A stretch of 64,000 nt of DNA, taken from NCBI GenBank assembly GCA_949316235.1, contig OX438741.1, positions 13,393,124-13,457,123 of the forward strand, written 5' to 3'. The position numbers and the translations under genes were made by a program. Below the pieces are notes generated by a model. It searched no databases. It worked only from the letters and a program-made list of their open reading frames with translations, and was not told where the DNA came from. The stretch's first letter is position 1. Each line of letters opens with the position of its first letter. The DNA is from Oegoconia quadripuncta. Lineage: Eukaryota; Arthropoda; Insecta; Lepidoptera; Autostichidae. This document shows positions 18,993-30,464 of the stretch, one piece after another.

Positions 18993-21745
18993 AAATGACA
19001 TCGATGATTTTTGGCGCAACATGCTCACCGTTCCTCGCGCACAGCGTGCGTAACCACAACGCGCACGCTCACGCGCACACCCATCCATTGGCCTTCCGAG
19101 CGATAACTGAAGACCACTATATGGATGACTTCGTCAGTAGCCACGAGACCACAGAAGCAGCTGCCGCCACGATAAAAGAAGTCATCGAAGTACACGCACA
19201 GGCCGGTTTCCAGCTACGTGGTTGGAATTCAAACTCAGAGGGCGCTTTAATCGACGTGCCCACGATGCTACGCGCCCACTCTACGACACGCCTTGGCCAT
19301 GACAACAAGACATTAGGGCTGATATGGAACCCTAAAGAAGATGAACTTGGCTTCAACACTGCCATGCCGCGCGTCCCCGCTGAGGTGCGCACACGAGACC
19401 GCGCGCCGACGAAGAGAGAAGCTCTAAGCGCAGCGATGTCCGTATACGACCCCCTCGGCCTACTTAGCTGCTATACGATAAGCGCTAAAATATACCTACA
19501 ACAGCTGTGGCGCCTACAGATCGGATGGGACGACCCGCTGCCCGATGAACACGCTAACGACTTACTAAGTTGGTTAGAAAGTATAGAACGCGTAGCAGCG
19601 CTACGCGTGCCCCGCTGCTACGACAAGAGAAAAGGCCACGCGAAGAGAAAGCTACACGTCTTCTGCGATGCAAGTCAAGAAGCGTACGCGACTGCCGCGT
19701 ACTGGCAACTTGAGAATGACGACGGCACCGTCCACGTCGTGCTCGCTGCGACCAAAGCAAAGGTCGCGCCGCTGAAAACTCAAAGCATCCCACGCCTAGA
19801 GTTACAAGCGGCCCTCATAGGCGCTCGATTGGCCGATACGATACAAAGAGGTCACCGCCTACCTATTGATGAAATTACCTATTGGACAGACTCCCGAACC
19901 GTCCTACATTGGATACGCAAAGACGCGCGACGACACACACCATTCGTCGCCCACCGCCTCGGTGAAATAGCTGAACTCACTGAAGTGCGTCAATGGCGAT
20001 GGACACCTTCGGAAATGAACGTAGCCGACGTAGCCACCCGATCTAAGTATGTGCCTACGAACGCTGAAGACTGGTGGTTTACGGGTCCTGAATTCCTGAA
20101 ACATGAAAAGGAAAAATGGCCGTCCGAACCCGCCACTCTCGAAACCGAAGAGGAAGTCATCGTAAATTCCATAACTACGCAGCAACAGCGCCCTCTACCG
20201 AACATCGATCGCTTCTCAAACTTACAGCGACTGCTACGTGCCACCGCCGCGATATTATTATTTATCGATAAATGCCGACGGCGAGAGAAACATATGAGTG
20301 TGGCACACCTGGAACGAGCAGAGAAGCTGTGGCTGACTCATGCGCAAGAAGAGAGCTTTCCCGAAGAGATAAGCCGTTTACGCGCCGGCAAAACCCTTGC
20401 CCGAACGAGCCGATTGATAAAGTTAGACCCGGTATTAGACAAAGATGGGCTGTTACGAGTTAATGGACGAATCGGCGCCGCTCAACTGCCCGCCCACACT
20501 AAGCGGCCAGTGATCTTAGACGGCCGTCATCCGCTGACACGGCTCATCGTACTTGAAGAACATGCGAACGCCGGTCACGCTAGCCGAGAGCGCGTAGTAA
20601 ACGAGTTACGCCAACGCTACTGGGTGCTACGCCTACGACCTACCATACGCACCGTAGCACGAAACTGCGCACACTGCCGTCTACGAAGAGCAACGCCGAG
20701 TATACTTATCTGCGGCGACCTACCTGCAGCGCGCCTGGACCCATACCACCGCCCATTCTCCAACTGTGGTTTGGACTATTTCGGGCCTATGACGGTAACC
20801 GTGGGACGACGGCACGAGAAGCGATGGGGGGCCCTGTTCACCTGCCTAACGACAAGGGCCGTCCATCTGGAATTGGTCGCAAGCCTCACCACGGATTCCG
20901 CCATAATGGCGTTGAGAAGGATGGCAGCGCGACGCGGGTGGCCAGCTATTATGTATAGCGACAACGCTACGAATTTTAAAGGAGCGGATGTGGAGTTACG
21001 CGCCGCCTACGCCGAATGGGCCCCCGCTCTACGAGACTACGGGCTACGACATCGCCTCACGTGGCGTTACATACCGCCCGGGGCCCCAAATCAAGGTGGA
21101 GCGTGGGAGCGACTGGTCCGGTCGGTGAAGGTGGCATTGACAGCGGTACTCCATGAAAAATCGCCAAAAGAAGAAGTACTCCGTACCGTACTGACCGAAA
21201 TAGAGCACAGTATCAACGCACGACCGCTGACGCACGTGTCGGTTGAACCAGACGATCCCGAAGCACTAACGCCTAACCACTTCCTACTGGGATCATCACA
21301 AGGCCTACCGTGCACCGGACCATGCCAAGAAGGTGATCGTCGTATGTGGCGGACGAGTCAGGCCCTCGCCGATGAATTCTGGCGGCGATGGGTCAAGGAG
21401 TACCTACCAACACTGGTAGCACGTGGCAGCTCCAGAGATGTTCTACAACGACCACTGCAAACGGGAGATATGGTGATCGTGACCGACGCTACGCTGCCCC
21501 GTAACACATGGCCCCGAGGAATAGTGGAGAAGATCTACCCAGGGCGCGACGGGGAAATTCGCAGCGCGGACGTCAGAACCAGAGGAGGAACGTTCCGACG
21601 GCCGACGTCGAAGCTCGCTGTCCTCTCGGTGAAGGAGGCTCCGCAGAGTCTTCGCCGGGGGGAGGATGATAAGGACAGCGAGCAAGAAAAGGACCACGAA
21701 GGCCGGACGCCCTCACAACCGATGCACGCAACTCTAACTAGTTGA
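18989..21745 (+). CDS. BEL RT (C part)-RNase H-integrase
   Basis: This 918-codon frame overlaps the previous stop by 4 bp (ATGA) and carries the rest of the polyprotein. RT resumes at SMIFGATCSPF with the catalytic YMDD box near residue 44. RNase H follows (FCDAS near 225, PRLELQAAL, WTDSRTVLHW near 300). The integrase has a zinc-binding HANAGH...CAHC (about 524-561) and the DDE triad in GLDYFGP (about 595), YSDNATNF (about 656) and QGGAWERLV (about 702). The last 25 or so codons extend into the 3' LTR, which begins at 21,667. The first ATG is probably just the first one after the frame break, not a true start. Confidence 0.92.
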   Translation: MKMTSMIFGATCSPFLAHSVRNHNAHAHAHTHPLAFRAITEDHYMDDFVSSHETTEAAAATIKEVIEVHAQAGFQLRGWNSNSEGALIDVPTMLRAHSTTRLGHDNKTLGLIWNPKEDELGFNTAMPRVPAEVRTRDRAPTKREALSAAMSVYDPLGLLSCYTISAKIYLQQLWRLQIGWDDPLPDEHANDLLSWLESIERVAALRVPRCYDKRKGHAKRKLHVFCDASQEAYATAAYWQLENDDGTVHVVLAATKAKVAPLKTQSIPRLELQAALIGARLADTIQRGHRLPIDEITYWTDSRTVLHWIRKDARRHTPFVAHRLGEIAELTEVRQWRWTPSEMNVADVATRSKYVPTNAEDWWFTGPEFLKHEKEKWPSEPATLETEEEVIVNSITTQQQRPLPNIDRFSNLQRLLRATAAILLFIDKCRRREKHMSVAHLERAEKLWLTHAQEESFPEEISRLRAGKTLARTSRLIKLDPVLDKDGLLRVNGRIGAAQLPAHTKRPVILDGRHPLTRLIVLEEHANAGHASRERVVNELRQRYWVLRLRPTIRTVARNCAHCRLRRATPSILICGDLPAARLDPYHRPFSNCGLDYFGPMTVTVGRRHEKRWGALFTCLTTRAVHLELVASLTTDSAIMALRRMAARRGWPAIMYSDNATNFKGADVELRAAYAEWAPALRDYGLRHRLTWRYIPPGAPNQGGAWERLVRSVKVALTAVLHEKSPKEEVLRTVLTEIEHSINARPLTHVSVEPDDPEALTPNHFLLGSSQGLPCTGPCQEGDRRMWRTSQALADEFWRRWVKEYLPTLVARGSSRDVLQRPLQTGDMVIVTDATLPRNTWPRGIVEKIYPGRDGEIRSADVRTRGGTFRRPTSKLAVLSVKEAPQSLRRGEDDKDSEQEKDHEGRTPSQPMHATLTS

Positions 21746-22049
21746 GTGACAGCGTTCCCCGCAAGGTCAAGTCGGAGCGAGAGGGAAATAGATTAGAAGA
21801 GGACGTCCGCCCCGCCCACTGCTCACGGACACCCACTAGTTGGGAGACTTAGTTAGGGAATAAATATAGCGATATTGTACATTGTTTTGTATTCTTGTAT
21901 TCTGATACGAACTACTACTACATGTTAAGGAGAAATAAAAGTCTGATTGAAATAGAACCAGTGTATTAGTTTGGATGCAGGAATCACCAAGAGCGAACGC
22001 TCCCCAGCAGAAATTATTTTCCACATACAGTCCACTGCTGTCCCCCACA
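21667..22049 (+). repeat. 3' LTR of BEL/Pao element
   Basis: Same length as the 5' LTR, one mismatch seen. The stop codon of the integrase frame lies inside it (21,743-21,745). Confidence 0.95.
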
Positions 22050-23603
22050 GTTAGTTTTAGCTGAGCCACTACTGTATATATACAATCAATGCCTGAAGCT
22101 GGCTGTGTTTCCGGAGAAGTGGAAAATAACTCGGGTAGTTCCAGTGCCGAAAGGAGGTTTAGGAGCGAAGGTGGATGATTATAGGCCTGTTGCAGTACTT
22201 TCAACAGCGGCAAAAGTACTAGAATCCGCTCTACATAAAAAGATATACACACAGGTTAGCGCACAACTCTCTGAAGCGCAACATGGCTTTCGTCCAGCAA
22301 GAAGTACCACCAGTAATCTGCTTAACTATATGGCTGAAATTGTGCCGTCTGTAGACAGTGGGGGCCAAACTGACACCGCTTACTTTGACTTTAAGAAGGC
22401 ATTCGATTTAGTTGATAACGACGTGTTGCTTAAAAAGTTAGCGGGGATCGGTTTCACCCCACAGCTACTAGATTTCTTTGCCAGTTATATGACAGATAGA
22501 CAGCAATATGTAGAATACGCGGGGCATATGTCGGAACCGTATTTTACGAGGTCCGGTGTAAGCCAGGGCAGTAATCTTGGACCTCTGGAGTTTATCATAA
22601 TGATAAACGACCTTCCGGAAGTGGTTAAAAATGCAACCTGTTCCCTGTTTGCCGATGACCTCAAACTGTCCCTGGCTATAAGTAACGCAAGTGATTGTGA
22701 ACGGTTGCAAGCGGATGTGGATAGGGTAGTGACCTGGAGCAAGGATAATCACTTGCAATTCAATACGTCCAAGTGCGTAACTATTACCTTTTCTCGCTCA
22801 CATAACCCCATCCTACATAAATATAATATTAATGCGAAGTCAATTGTCAGGGTCACAGAAGTCAAAGACTTAGGTGTATGTCTTAACACTAAGCTAACGT
22901 TTAGCGATCACATCGTTAGTATTTGTGAGAAAGCATTTAAAAATTTAGGTTTTGTGCTCCGAACGATACGGGGCTTTACAAATATCAAGGCAATAATCGC
23001 CCTATATAATGCTTTGGTCAGGAGCCAATTGGAATGTAATGCAGTCATTTGGGCTCCACATGAAACTAAGTATAGTATCAGTTGGAGAAGGTACAAAATA
23101 AATTTATTAGATATTTATATTTGCGACAATATGGAGTGTATCCTTTCTACCCACTGATGTATCCAACTCTCTTTATACTGGGCATGGTAGGATACAATGA
23201 GCTGAGAGTTAGAATGGAGCTCACACTCGCCTCATATGTCCTTAAAGTACTAAGAGGGAAGGTGTATAATGGAGATATATTGCGGCAAATATAATTCTGC
23301 GTTCCGAATGAGATGGTGCGGCGGCGCAGGCGGCCGGCCCTGCTGGCGGTGCCGCGCGCGCGCACCAACCTGCTGAAGGAGGCTCCGTTGACGCGTGCGC
23401 TTCGCACTCTCAACCTCATAGCCGACGAGGTAGACATATTCTGTTGCGCCTTGAGTGAATTCACAAGGATAGCCTTACAAGTCATATGTTATAGGGAAGG
23501 GAAATAAATTGTATATATTTTTAATGGAAGCACGCACTATCGAATTAGGTACCAAACCTGTAATGATAGTAGTAAGATGGAAAATAAATAAATAAATAAA
23601 TGA
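22050..23603 (+). pseudogene. Jockey/CR1-like LINE reverse transcriptase, 3' piece
   Basis: After the TSD copy the RT frame continues to 23,155: VFPEKWKITRVVPVPKGG, YRPVAVLSTAAKVLE, AQHGFRPARSTTSNLL, AYFDFKKAFD, GVSQGSNLGPL and the catalytic FADD near 22,650. At about 23,085 the frame shifts; the new frame (FIRYLYLRQYGVYPFYPL...) meets a TAA at 23,292-23,294 and then continues in the same frame through ARTNLLKEAPLTRALRTLN to 23,505. The 3' UTR ends in an (AAAT)n-type tail at 23,582-23,602. With the piece at 15,480-15,602 this is one 5'-truncated LINE with a frameshift and a nonsense codon. Confidence 0.88.
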
Positions 23604-23784
23604 TTACGAACAACTTTCCCAAAGAAACAATTTTTTTTTAAATGTTTTCAATTTTTTTTTATATTTGTATAAATAAGTTTGTATGAAAGTGTTCATGATA
23701 ACAAAAACTTTTCAATAAAAAAACAAATTTTTTTAGCCGCCCGCACCGGGGAGAGAAATGTTCACACCGTAGCGTAAGTAGAAG

Positions 23785-23935
23785 CAATGGCAGGCGCGAT
23801 AAACGTTTATATCGCGCGAGATAATATTTCTCCTGCTCATTCGCTTGGACGAAATATACAACTATCCCACTCTCACTCCTACGTCGCTGCCGATAAACGA
23901 TGTCATGATACGGGGGCAGGTATGAGAGTGTGTGT
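23785..23935. repeat. Dispersed repeat, copy 1 of 2
   Basis: It matches 49,270-49,395: TCGCGCGAGATAATATT, CCTGCTCATTCG and ACAAACGATGTCATGA-type blocks in the same order. The ends hold inverted 'cgataaacg' motifs, suggesting a small DNA element. Confidence 0.55.
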
Positions 23936-23949
23936 GCGAGGGCGTGGTT

Positions 23950-24045
23950 CTGTCTCTTCAATTTAAGAGCTATGCTCTTGTCGGCGGAGTACTTTCCACA
24001 CTTCTCTACATTCCGCCTTTACTGGTACAAGTAAAGGAAAATAGT
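23950..24045 (-). repeat. RTE-like LINE C-terminal end, short copy
   Basis: Minus strand: GGCGGAATGTAGAGAAGTGT...GACAAGAGCATAGCTCTTAA, corresponding to the last 25 codons of 2,035-2,240. Confidence 0.6.
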
Positions 24046-24301
24046 AGATTGTATCATAAGGGAGCAAAATAATATTTTTACGACGAGGGCGTTTTTTTAA
24101 TCCAGAGCGAAGTGAGGGATTCTTTAGTAGAATCCTGAACGTAGCGAGGGATTCAAATTATGTTGCCCGAGCCAAAAATATATTTTGCGCTCGAGTGATA
24201 CACTCTACTTTTCATCACCCTCTATGAGAAAATAAAAGGTCTTATATTATATTTTAATATTATTATTTAATAAAACATAGAGTTACTAAATTGAAATAAA
24301 T

Positions 24302-24445
24302 AATGGTGTCGATTCGGTTGTACACGAACTAAACTAAAATCAGATTTAGACTAGTGCTGTCACGTTATATTGTTCCAGAGAGAAAAAGACAGGCCCACTT
24401 TAAAATTGGTTTTAGTTTAGTTTGCGTACTACCGAATCGACACCA
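24302..24445. mobile_element. MITE, 140 bp, copy 1 of 2
   Basis: The ends TGGTGTCGATTCGG and CCGAATCGACACCA are perfect inverted repeats; inner arms (ACTAAACTAAAA / TTTTAGTTTAGT) also pair. The second copy is at 49,523-49,665. Confidence 0.8.
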
Positions 24446-25500
24446 GTATCTAATAATAAAACAACTAAAAACTTCTATTTACATTTGAGACATTTTTTTG
24501 CATGTTAATTTTAGCATTGAGTAGGTACTCCAAAGAGTGGAAGGTTGTTTAGTTTTGGCTAAGTACTGGAAGTAGGCCAAAAACACAGATTCTGAAAAAT
24601 TCTTGACGCCTCTTGCAGTTCTCCATTCAATAAAATTACCATAGGCTTTCATATATTTCTCCCGGGATTAGGTAATAGATTATCCATCACATTTCTTGCG
24701 TCAATTCTAATACTTTCGTCAATTCTATACTTTCAAAGTCACTTGAAGAACTCATTTTTCAAAACAAAACCATTAACAATCCGATAAAAATTTTTATGTG
24801 CAATAAAGAATATATTATATATAAAACGAAAACGGGGGCTGTAAGTTGGCGCGTTTTTAATTTGATTTCTTTTTTTTTTATTCAGGCCTGCGCGGCGGCG
24901 CGGGCGCATCGGCGCGACTATGGGCCGTCGTAGCCAGTCTTTATTCAAACAATATTTACGTTCGATTTCTTTGGCGCTGAACACTAAGATGTTCCAAATT
25001 CAAAAAGTGCGCGGCCAAGATAATTGCGGCTCACTTGTAAAGAGGATTAAAAACTCATTACTGCCCGCTAAAAGTTTCTTATAGAAAACACCACCTTTGG
25101 GTGCACTTAAAGGCGAACCAAGTCGTCCTTTTCGAATAGATGGGATGAAAAGTATATGCCGTGTCGTATCAAGGCGTGGTTATAGATACTCTTTGAAAAT
25201 TTCTATTGGAAGAGGTCGATACCCAGTTGTACGTAGACAAGGCCAGCTGTAATAATCCACAAGTTCATGAAAGTCATGTTAAAGCCGAAACTCGAGTTAA
25301 AAGCTTCCGAACCCTAAACGGGAGCGATTTCAGGAAATTATAATATTTCGATGGGCTTATTTCGGATACTATTGCCGTGATAAGCAATATCGTTTCTGTG
25401 TCATTGCATTCGAATTACAAAACTCAAAATTAAATAAATTTGGTGTTGTTACCTGGCGACCAATCGCGCTATTTTACAACTGCTTTTCCGTTCGAACGGA
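24446..25500. other. Unassigned sequence
   Basis: No gene recognised. A GC-rich patch (24,885-24,935, with GCGGCGGCGCGGGCGCATCG) stands out in AT-rich surroundings. Confidence 0.35.
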
Positions 25501-25527
25501 ACGTTTTTGGTTTTGGTTTAGTTTAGC

Positions 25528-25567
25528 GTTATTCCTCTATGGTTTAGCTAATGCATAGAGGAATAAC
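25528..25567. repeat. Perfect 14-bp hairpin
   Basis: GTTATTCCTCTATG (25,528-25,541) and CATAGAGGAATAAC (25,554-25,567) with a 12-base loop. No adjacent gene. Confidence 0.7.
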
Positions 25568-26430
25568 ACTTTTGTAAAAAATTGAAAATGTATGTACGTA
25601 CAAAACCGCTTAACGCCTTCTCACCCAAAATGATATAGGACCTCTAGTATTCTGAAACTGTCATTACGTATAAATGCGTAAGTGCTCGTCACACCTTTGT
25701 CAAAAAAACTTCCCGTCTATCGTTCCTTTGTCATAGTTTCATCCAGAATACTGCTCCGATGCCCGTGGGTCAATTAATCATCATTTATATGACACACCTG
25801 CGCGTGACTCTTGGCAAAAACATGACGTTTTGCGTGGGTAGATAGATAAATAGGGCACGCTTCGGGTTTGGTTTCATTATGCTCCGTCATTTCTGCTAAT
25901 CGAAATAGGTACTTACTTTCAGGCATATTAAGGCCCGTATTAATAAATCGTTCTTGAGATTGATATCGCGTCTCGGTCTCAAGACCATTTCTTCTGATGC
26001 TGTTTTAATATGCAACAGATTCTCAAGCGTCAACTTGAGAACTGTTTATTTATACGGGCCTAAGAGTGCACCACCGGGTCACAGAATACAGAATCCAGTT
26101 GCGCTCTCATTTGATTTGTGTTTACATGAGAGGATACATACGTGTATCTAAATCTCTTTGTTACATTGAGTTACTATTCACCAGGTTCGCTATTCGTCAG
26201 GTCCGCTATTACTATACAAATTACAAAAATCTTTATTTCAGTCTAAAATAATAGTGACTATGAACAGCGGATGGAGTCAACCTAGTAAGCATAATAAGTA
26301 TGCTTGTTGCAGGTGACCCCGCTCATCCTTGTCGCTAGCTTACATGGACTGCTATATATATAGCAGTGTATATACGCGCTTAATGAAGAGGTGTTAATAC
26401 TAATCCTTTACCATAAAGGAGAAGAGATGC
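25568..26430. other. Unassigned sequence
   Basis: No gene seen. GACCATTTCTTCTGATGC-type sequences near 25,945-26,060 include an imperfect inverted repeat (AGGCCCGTATTAATAAA... and TTTATACGGGCCTAAG), possibly ends of a 120-bp MITE. Confidence 0.4.
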
Positions 26431-26439
26431 CTGTTAGCC

Positions 26440-26545
26440 ACAGTTGCGAACCGAAGAGGAAAGATGATACGGCACAATATTTTTTTGAAGAACATAATTG
26501 AAGGAAAGATTGAAGGAAAGAGAGGAAGGGGAAGACCGCATGCAC
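26440..26545 (+). repeat. RTE-like LINE fragment
   Basis: The plus strand reads FLKNIIEGKIEGKRGRGRP, the same C-terminal motif as 2,035-2,240, followed by unrelated sequence. Confidence 0.65.
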
Positions 26546-26754
26546 AACATACATGTCACCATATACATACAACATTGCATAATTATATGTATACATCCAC
26601 ATGTGAACAAAAGGCATAATTTAAAATGATAATGAGCGCTTTTGATTAAGTATGGATGTTGTGTTTTGGTGTATCAGTGTGTGTGTATATGTGTATCTGT
26701 TCATGTATATTAGCCCCACTACATTATCTTGGGATCATACATATGTGTGTGTGT

Positions 26755-27235
26755 GTGTGATGCCTTCTTTGATTTGGCAAAAAGGCAATGTGACGATTGG
26801 CTCGGGACCCTGCACCGCAGACTCCTTTCTCGCCAAATCATCCGCAGCGTGTTACCCCTTGATCTACTGAAGAGTTATGTCGTTACATGAACACACTTCC
26901 ATCAGAGACTGGTGACATTCTAAGGTGTGCCCAGGAGTTATGCTGTTGCTGTTCACGGCTTGCAGGACCGTCATACTGTCAGATAGAATTCGGATGGAGT
27001 AATTCGTCATCTGTCTGTTAGCGATCGCTATCGCTGCCCGTGTGATGCCTATACATTCGGCCTGGAAGACTGTATTATAGGCGCCAAGAAGCGTTGAAAT
27101 GTTGATTTGCAGGTCCTCTGAGTAAGTCCCAGCGCCAGTGTCATACCTCGTTTTAGAGACGTTCGTAAAGACCATGAATTCCCTGGAGTCTCCACCTGAA
27201 GACTCTTGAAGATGTGTATTATATTTTTTATCGAA
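26755..27235 (-). pseudogene. LINE RNase H domain (I-like clade), degenerate
   Basis: The minus strand reads FTNVSKTRYDTGAGTYSEDL, AYNTVFQAECIGITRAA and SIRILSDSMTVLQAVNSNS. 'QAE' and 'LSDS' correspond to the second and third RNase H carboxylates, while the first (normally TDGS) is altered to TNVS. Downstream, past a stop at 26,864, remnants of the ADELARKG/ILPFCQIK end can be followed to 26,755. RNase H domains of this kind occur in I-clade LINEs. Confidence 0.7.
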
Positions 27236-27784
27236 TAAAAATTGCTTTGGGATCCTATATGAACGGTTGCTCCTTGATGAATGAAAGAGATAACTGTATA
27301 TAAATATTTATTTGGTAATACTATCAAACAAGTTTGACTTACACTTAGACATACTTACGTAACTATATAAATACCACAGATCATTAAAAAATGGGAAATA
27401 TCAAAGCGCGTGCCGTTTCAACGTCCACACAATTCTTCGCTTTTCATACAAAGCAATCGAGAGCTTAATGTTGAATGTAGGTACGCGAAACGCACACTGC
27501 TGCAACAGCGGCGACATATAAGAACACTTTTGATTAACGAATAAGGCCTACGAAAATTAATTACTATATTATTTATTTATGTAAACAATTGACCTGTAAT
27601 GAAAATCTTGACATAATTTTAATTCAATTAACTTTTAACTATGATACAAGACGTAATATCCTTGACTATTTTAATTATAATCTTATTTTTGTCGTGGGCG
27701 ACTACTATTAATTGATATCTAATATTATTTGGTCAAATTGTATATTGTATTTTATCACACTCACATTTAGAGAAAATAAATTTA
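27236..27784. other. Unassigned AT-rich sequence
   Basis: No gene seen. Confidence 0.35.
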
Positions 27785-27960
27785 ATTACAATACAATACA
27801 ATACAATACAAATACACTTTATTGCACAACAGAAAAGAAAATACATGTTTAGTTAAGCCGACCTTATTATATTACATAAATTTATTTTCACGTGCCCTAA
27901 CAGGGTTTCCATGTACTGTACACACATTTTAAATTCAGACCTATATAACCATGGAAAGCA
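27785..27960 (-). repeat. LINE 3' end with (TATTG)n tail
   Basis: Plus strand starts ACAATACAATACAATACAATACAA then ACACTTTATTGCACAACAGA. The reverse is a 3' end with AATAAA and a TATTG-repeat tail. The same end precedes the minisatellites at 44,620 and 52,425. Confidence 0.6.
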
Positions 27961-28518
27961 ATAAATGATTATGAATTATGAAAATAAATAAGTTTCAAAT
28001 AATTATTTTTTTTTTTCTCCACAAGATCACAAATAGTTTTAGTGCAGTATACAATAAGCTTAGACTAACATAAAAATATAATAATTCACCCCTATGGAGA
28101 CTCGTGCCTAGCACCTGTCCTGTAGTACAGGACACCTGGCCTAGCCGACAAATAATTATAGATAAAATGTTATGATTAATGTTAATAAATAAATTATTCT
28201 TACAGAACTATTTTTACCATGGTGCTAAAGCTATTAATTATGTTTATTTTTACTTTGACATTGTTTCTGAATACAGATATGCAGGAAGTTGTATAGATTT
28301 ACTTGGCGAGTCGATTTTTGTGAAGACCAGGGGAACGGAACGTTTTTGGTTTAGCTCATGTAAAAAATGGTATCGCGCTATTTTTTTGTGAACAAAACCA
28401 AAGCCAAAATGTTTAGGGCTAACTGTTTTTTCAAGAGTAAATTAGACAAACAGTTTACATATCGACTTTTTAAGTGGTCATCACTCTAGTGTTGAGAAGT
28501 TAAAGAGTTGACATACAT
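27961..28518. other. Unassigned sequence
   Basis: A short palindrome GTCCTGTAGTACAGGAC sits near 28,117. No gene seen. Confidence 0.35.
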
Positions 28519-28520
28519 TA

Positions 28521-29997
28521 GGTCCTTGACATACCTATGAAATTGGCGTTTTGTATGAACAATTTCATTAAGACTGTTTTCTCCATACAAACATTTTTGA
28601 TTTTTTTTTGGGAACGGCAAATCCAAATTTAGCTAAACTTTGTGTGTATTATCGGATAACATTAAGTTAAATATAGGCAGGGTTAATTTTTAAAAGTAAC
28701 CGTTTTCTAATTTCGTAATCTAAGAATTAATATGGGAAGCTCACGAAAAGAGCTGTGTTCAAGTTTTTTTTATTATGTGATTTAGCTCAGACATTATAAA
28801 ATATTTCATGTGAAACCTTGAAAATATATTTAATTCAAATTAATTTTATTTTAAACACATGGAATTCTTTTTCCAAAAGTAGTCATTTGTTTATTGATTA
28901 GTGTTACATTTTCATCGCATTTCAATCTTTTTCGTCATCATGGATACGTTAAAAATTCGATTAATTATGGAATACGAGTACCGTCGTGGCAGCAACGCGG
29001 CACAAGCGGCACGCAACATCAACGACGTTTACGGAGCTAACACTACAAACCAACGCACCACCTGTTATTGGTTTGCTCGCTTCCGTTTTGGGAATTTCGA
29101 CCTGAAAAATGAACCTCGCGGTCGACAATGACGAATTAAAGGCGATTGTGGAAGCTGATGATACACAATCTACGGCTGAATTAGCAGCAACTTTCGACGT
29201 TAGCGTCAAAACAATATTGGTCCATTTGCGTCAAATTGGCAAGGTAAAAAAGCTTGACAAATGGGCGCCAGCGCGAAGTACGTGTCGAGACGTGCCTTGC
29301 ACTGCTCAACAGACACACAAATGAAGGAATTTTTAACCGCATTGTTACCTGCGAGGAAAAATGGATTCTGTTTGATAACCGCAAGCGCTCAGCAAGTTGG
29401 TTGGATCCTGGTTCAGCACCTAAACAACGCCCTAAATGAAAACTTACCCCTAGAAAAATGATGGTCACTGTTTGGTGGTCTAGCGCCGGTGTGATTCATC
29501 ACAGCTTCTTACCAAACGGGATGAGCATTACTGCAGATGTGTACTGTGAAGAACTGAACACAATGATGGAGAAGCTGGCACATCTCCAACCAGCATAGGT
29601 CAATCGCTCCTCTCCGCTGCTCCTGCACGGCAACGCGCGACCTCATACTGCCCAGCAGACGGTCTCCAAGTTGCAAGAACTGGGGTTGGAAGCTCTCCGT
29701 CATCCGCCCTACTCACCAGACTTTGCGCCTACAGACTACTACTTTTTCCAGAATTTGGATAACTTCTTGGCAGGAAAAAAATTCAATACCCGAGAGGCAG
29801 TACAAAATGCCTTTGAAGAATTTGTTGCCTCCCGTCCAGCTGATTTCTTTAAGAAGGGCATCAATAAACTGCCACTGCGTTGCCAAAGATGCATTGATTG
29901 CATGGGTGATTACTTCGATTAATACAAATAAAAAATACATGAAAAAAATTCGTTTTAAATTTTTTCATACAAAACGGCAATTTCATAGGTAAAGACC
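28521..29997 (+). mobile_element. mariner-like element (cecropia-type), dead
   Basis: Terminal repeats GGTCCTTGAC.ACCTATGAAATTGG at left and the inverse CCAATTTCATAGGTAAAGACC-type at right (with a small insertion in the left arm) are bounded by TA at 28,519-28,520 and 29,998-29,999. The TIR core and transposase sequence resemble the cecropia/mori mariner group from memory. The transposase is broken (see next entry). Confidence 0.85.
28940..29922 (+). pseudogene. mariner transposase, multiple breaks
   Basis: Pieces of a DD34D mariner transposase follow in order: MDTLKIRLIMEYEYRRGSNA (HTH start, 28,940), NEPRGR, a frame change, VDNDELKAIVEADDTQSTAE, another change, VETCLALLNRHTNEGIFNRI, then VTVWWSSAGVIHHSFL and HPPYSPDFAPTDYYFF to a stop at 29,920-29,922. 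There are at least two frame changes and an in-frame TAG near 29,597. Two catalytic positions are altered: the first Asp motif reads CEEKW and the second reads HGNARPH instead of HDNARPH. It cannot be active. Confidence 0.88.
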
Positions 29998-29999
29998 TA

Positions 30000-30085
30000 A
30001 TATGTCTCTTCAATTAAAGATCTACGCTATTGTCCTTTCCACACTTCTCTACATTCCGCCTTTTCTTAAACAATACGACACGTCA
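30000..30085 (-). repeat. RTE-like LINE C-terminal end, short copy
   Basis: Same segment as 23,950-24,045 on the minus strand (AAGGCGGAATGTAGAGAAGT). It abuts the mariner right end. Confidence 0.55.
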
Positions 30086-30464
30086 TAAAATACTAAATAT
30101 ACAGAGTGAAATATATTCTTTTAAATTCGATATTTTGAAAATACCTATAAATTTCTCCATACAGTTCACTTTCCCGAAACATAATATTCCACTAAATATA
30201 AAGACATAAGAATAACTTTTTGGTCACCAAACAGCTTGCACATTTTTTTTCATACACAACGGGTTCTTTGGCCGCGTCTAGCTTCAACGGTATACTATTG
30301 CCACCTACTCCCTTTTCGAATTCTTTATGCTCCAAGGCAATTTATCTGGTTCTATGATGTCGATCTTCTTTTTTCTATTCCTGTAATAAAAAGGGGGTTT
30401 TCATTTTGAATGAAAAAATTATGAAATGAAAAGCGATAGTGCTGCCACCCAAGTAAATAATAAA

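Larger units (their letters stand above)
15603..22049 (+). mobile_element. BEL/Pao LTR retrotransposon
   Basis: A complete 6,447-bp element: TG..CA LTRs of 383 bp at both ends, a tRNA-type primer binding site, and gag, protease, RT, RNase H and integrase coding in one direction. It is flanked by the 5-bp direct repeat GTTAG (15,598-15,602 and 22,050-22,054). The LTRs differ at one base by eye (A at 15,688, G at 21,752), so insertion is recent. The coding region is nevertheless split by a frame break near 18,955-18,990. No envelope frame was found. It inserted in the RT of an older LINE. Confidence 0.95.

Noticed and set aside
24739..24984. 81-codon minus frame as a gene
   Set aside because: Low complexity, no domain, no splice context; it is likely chance.
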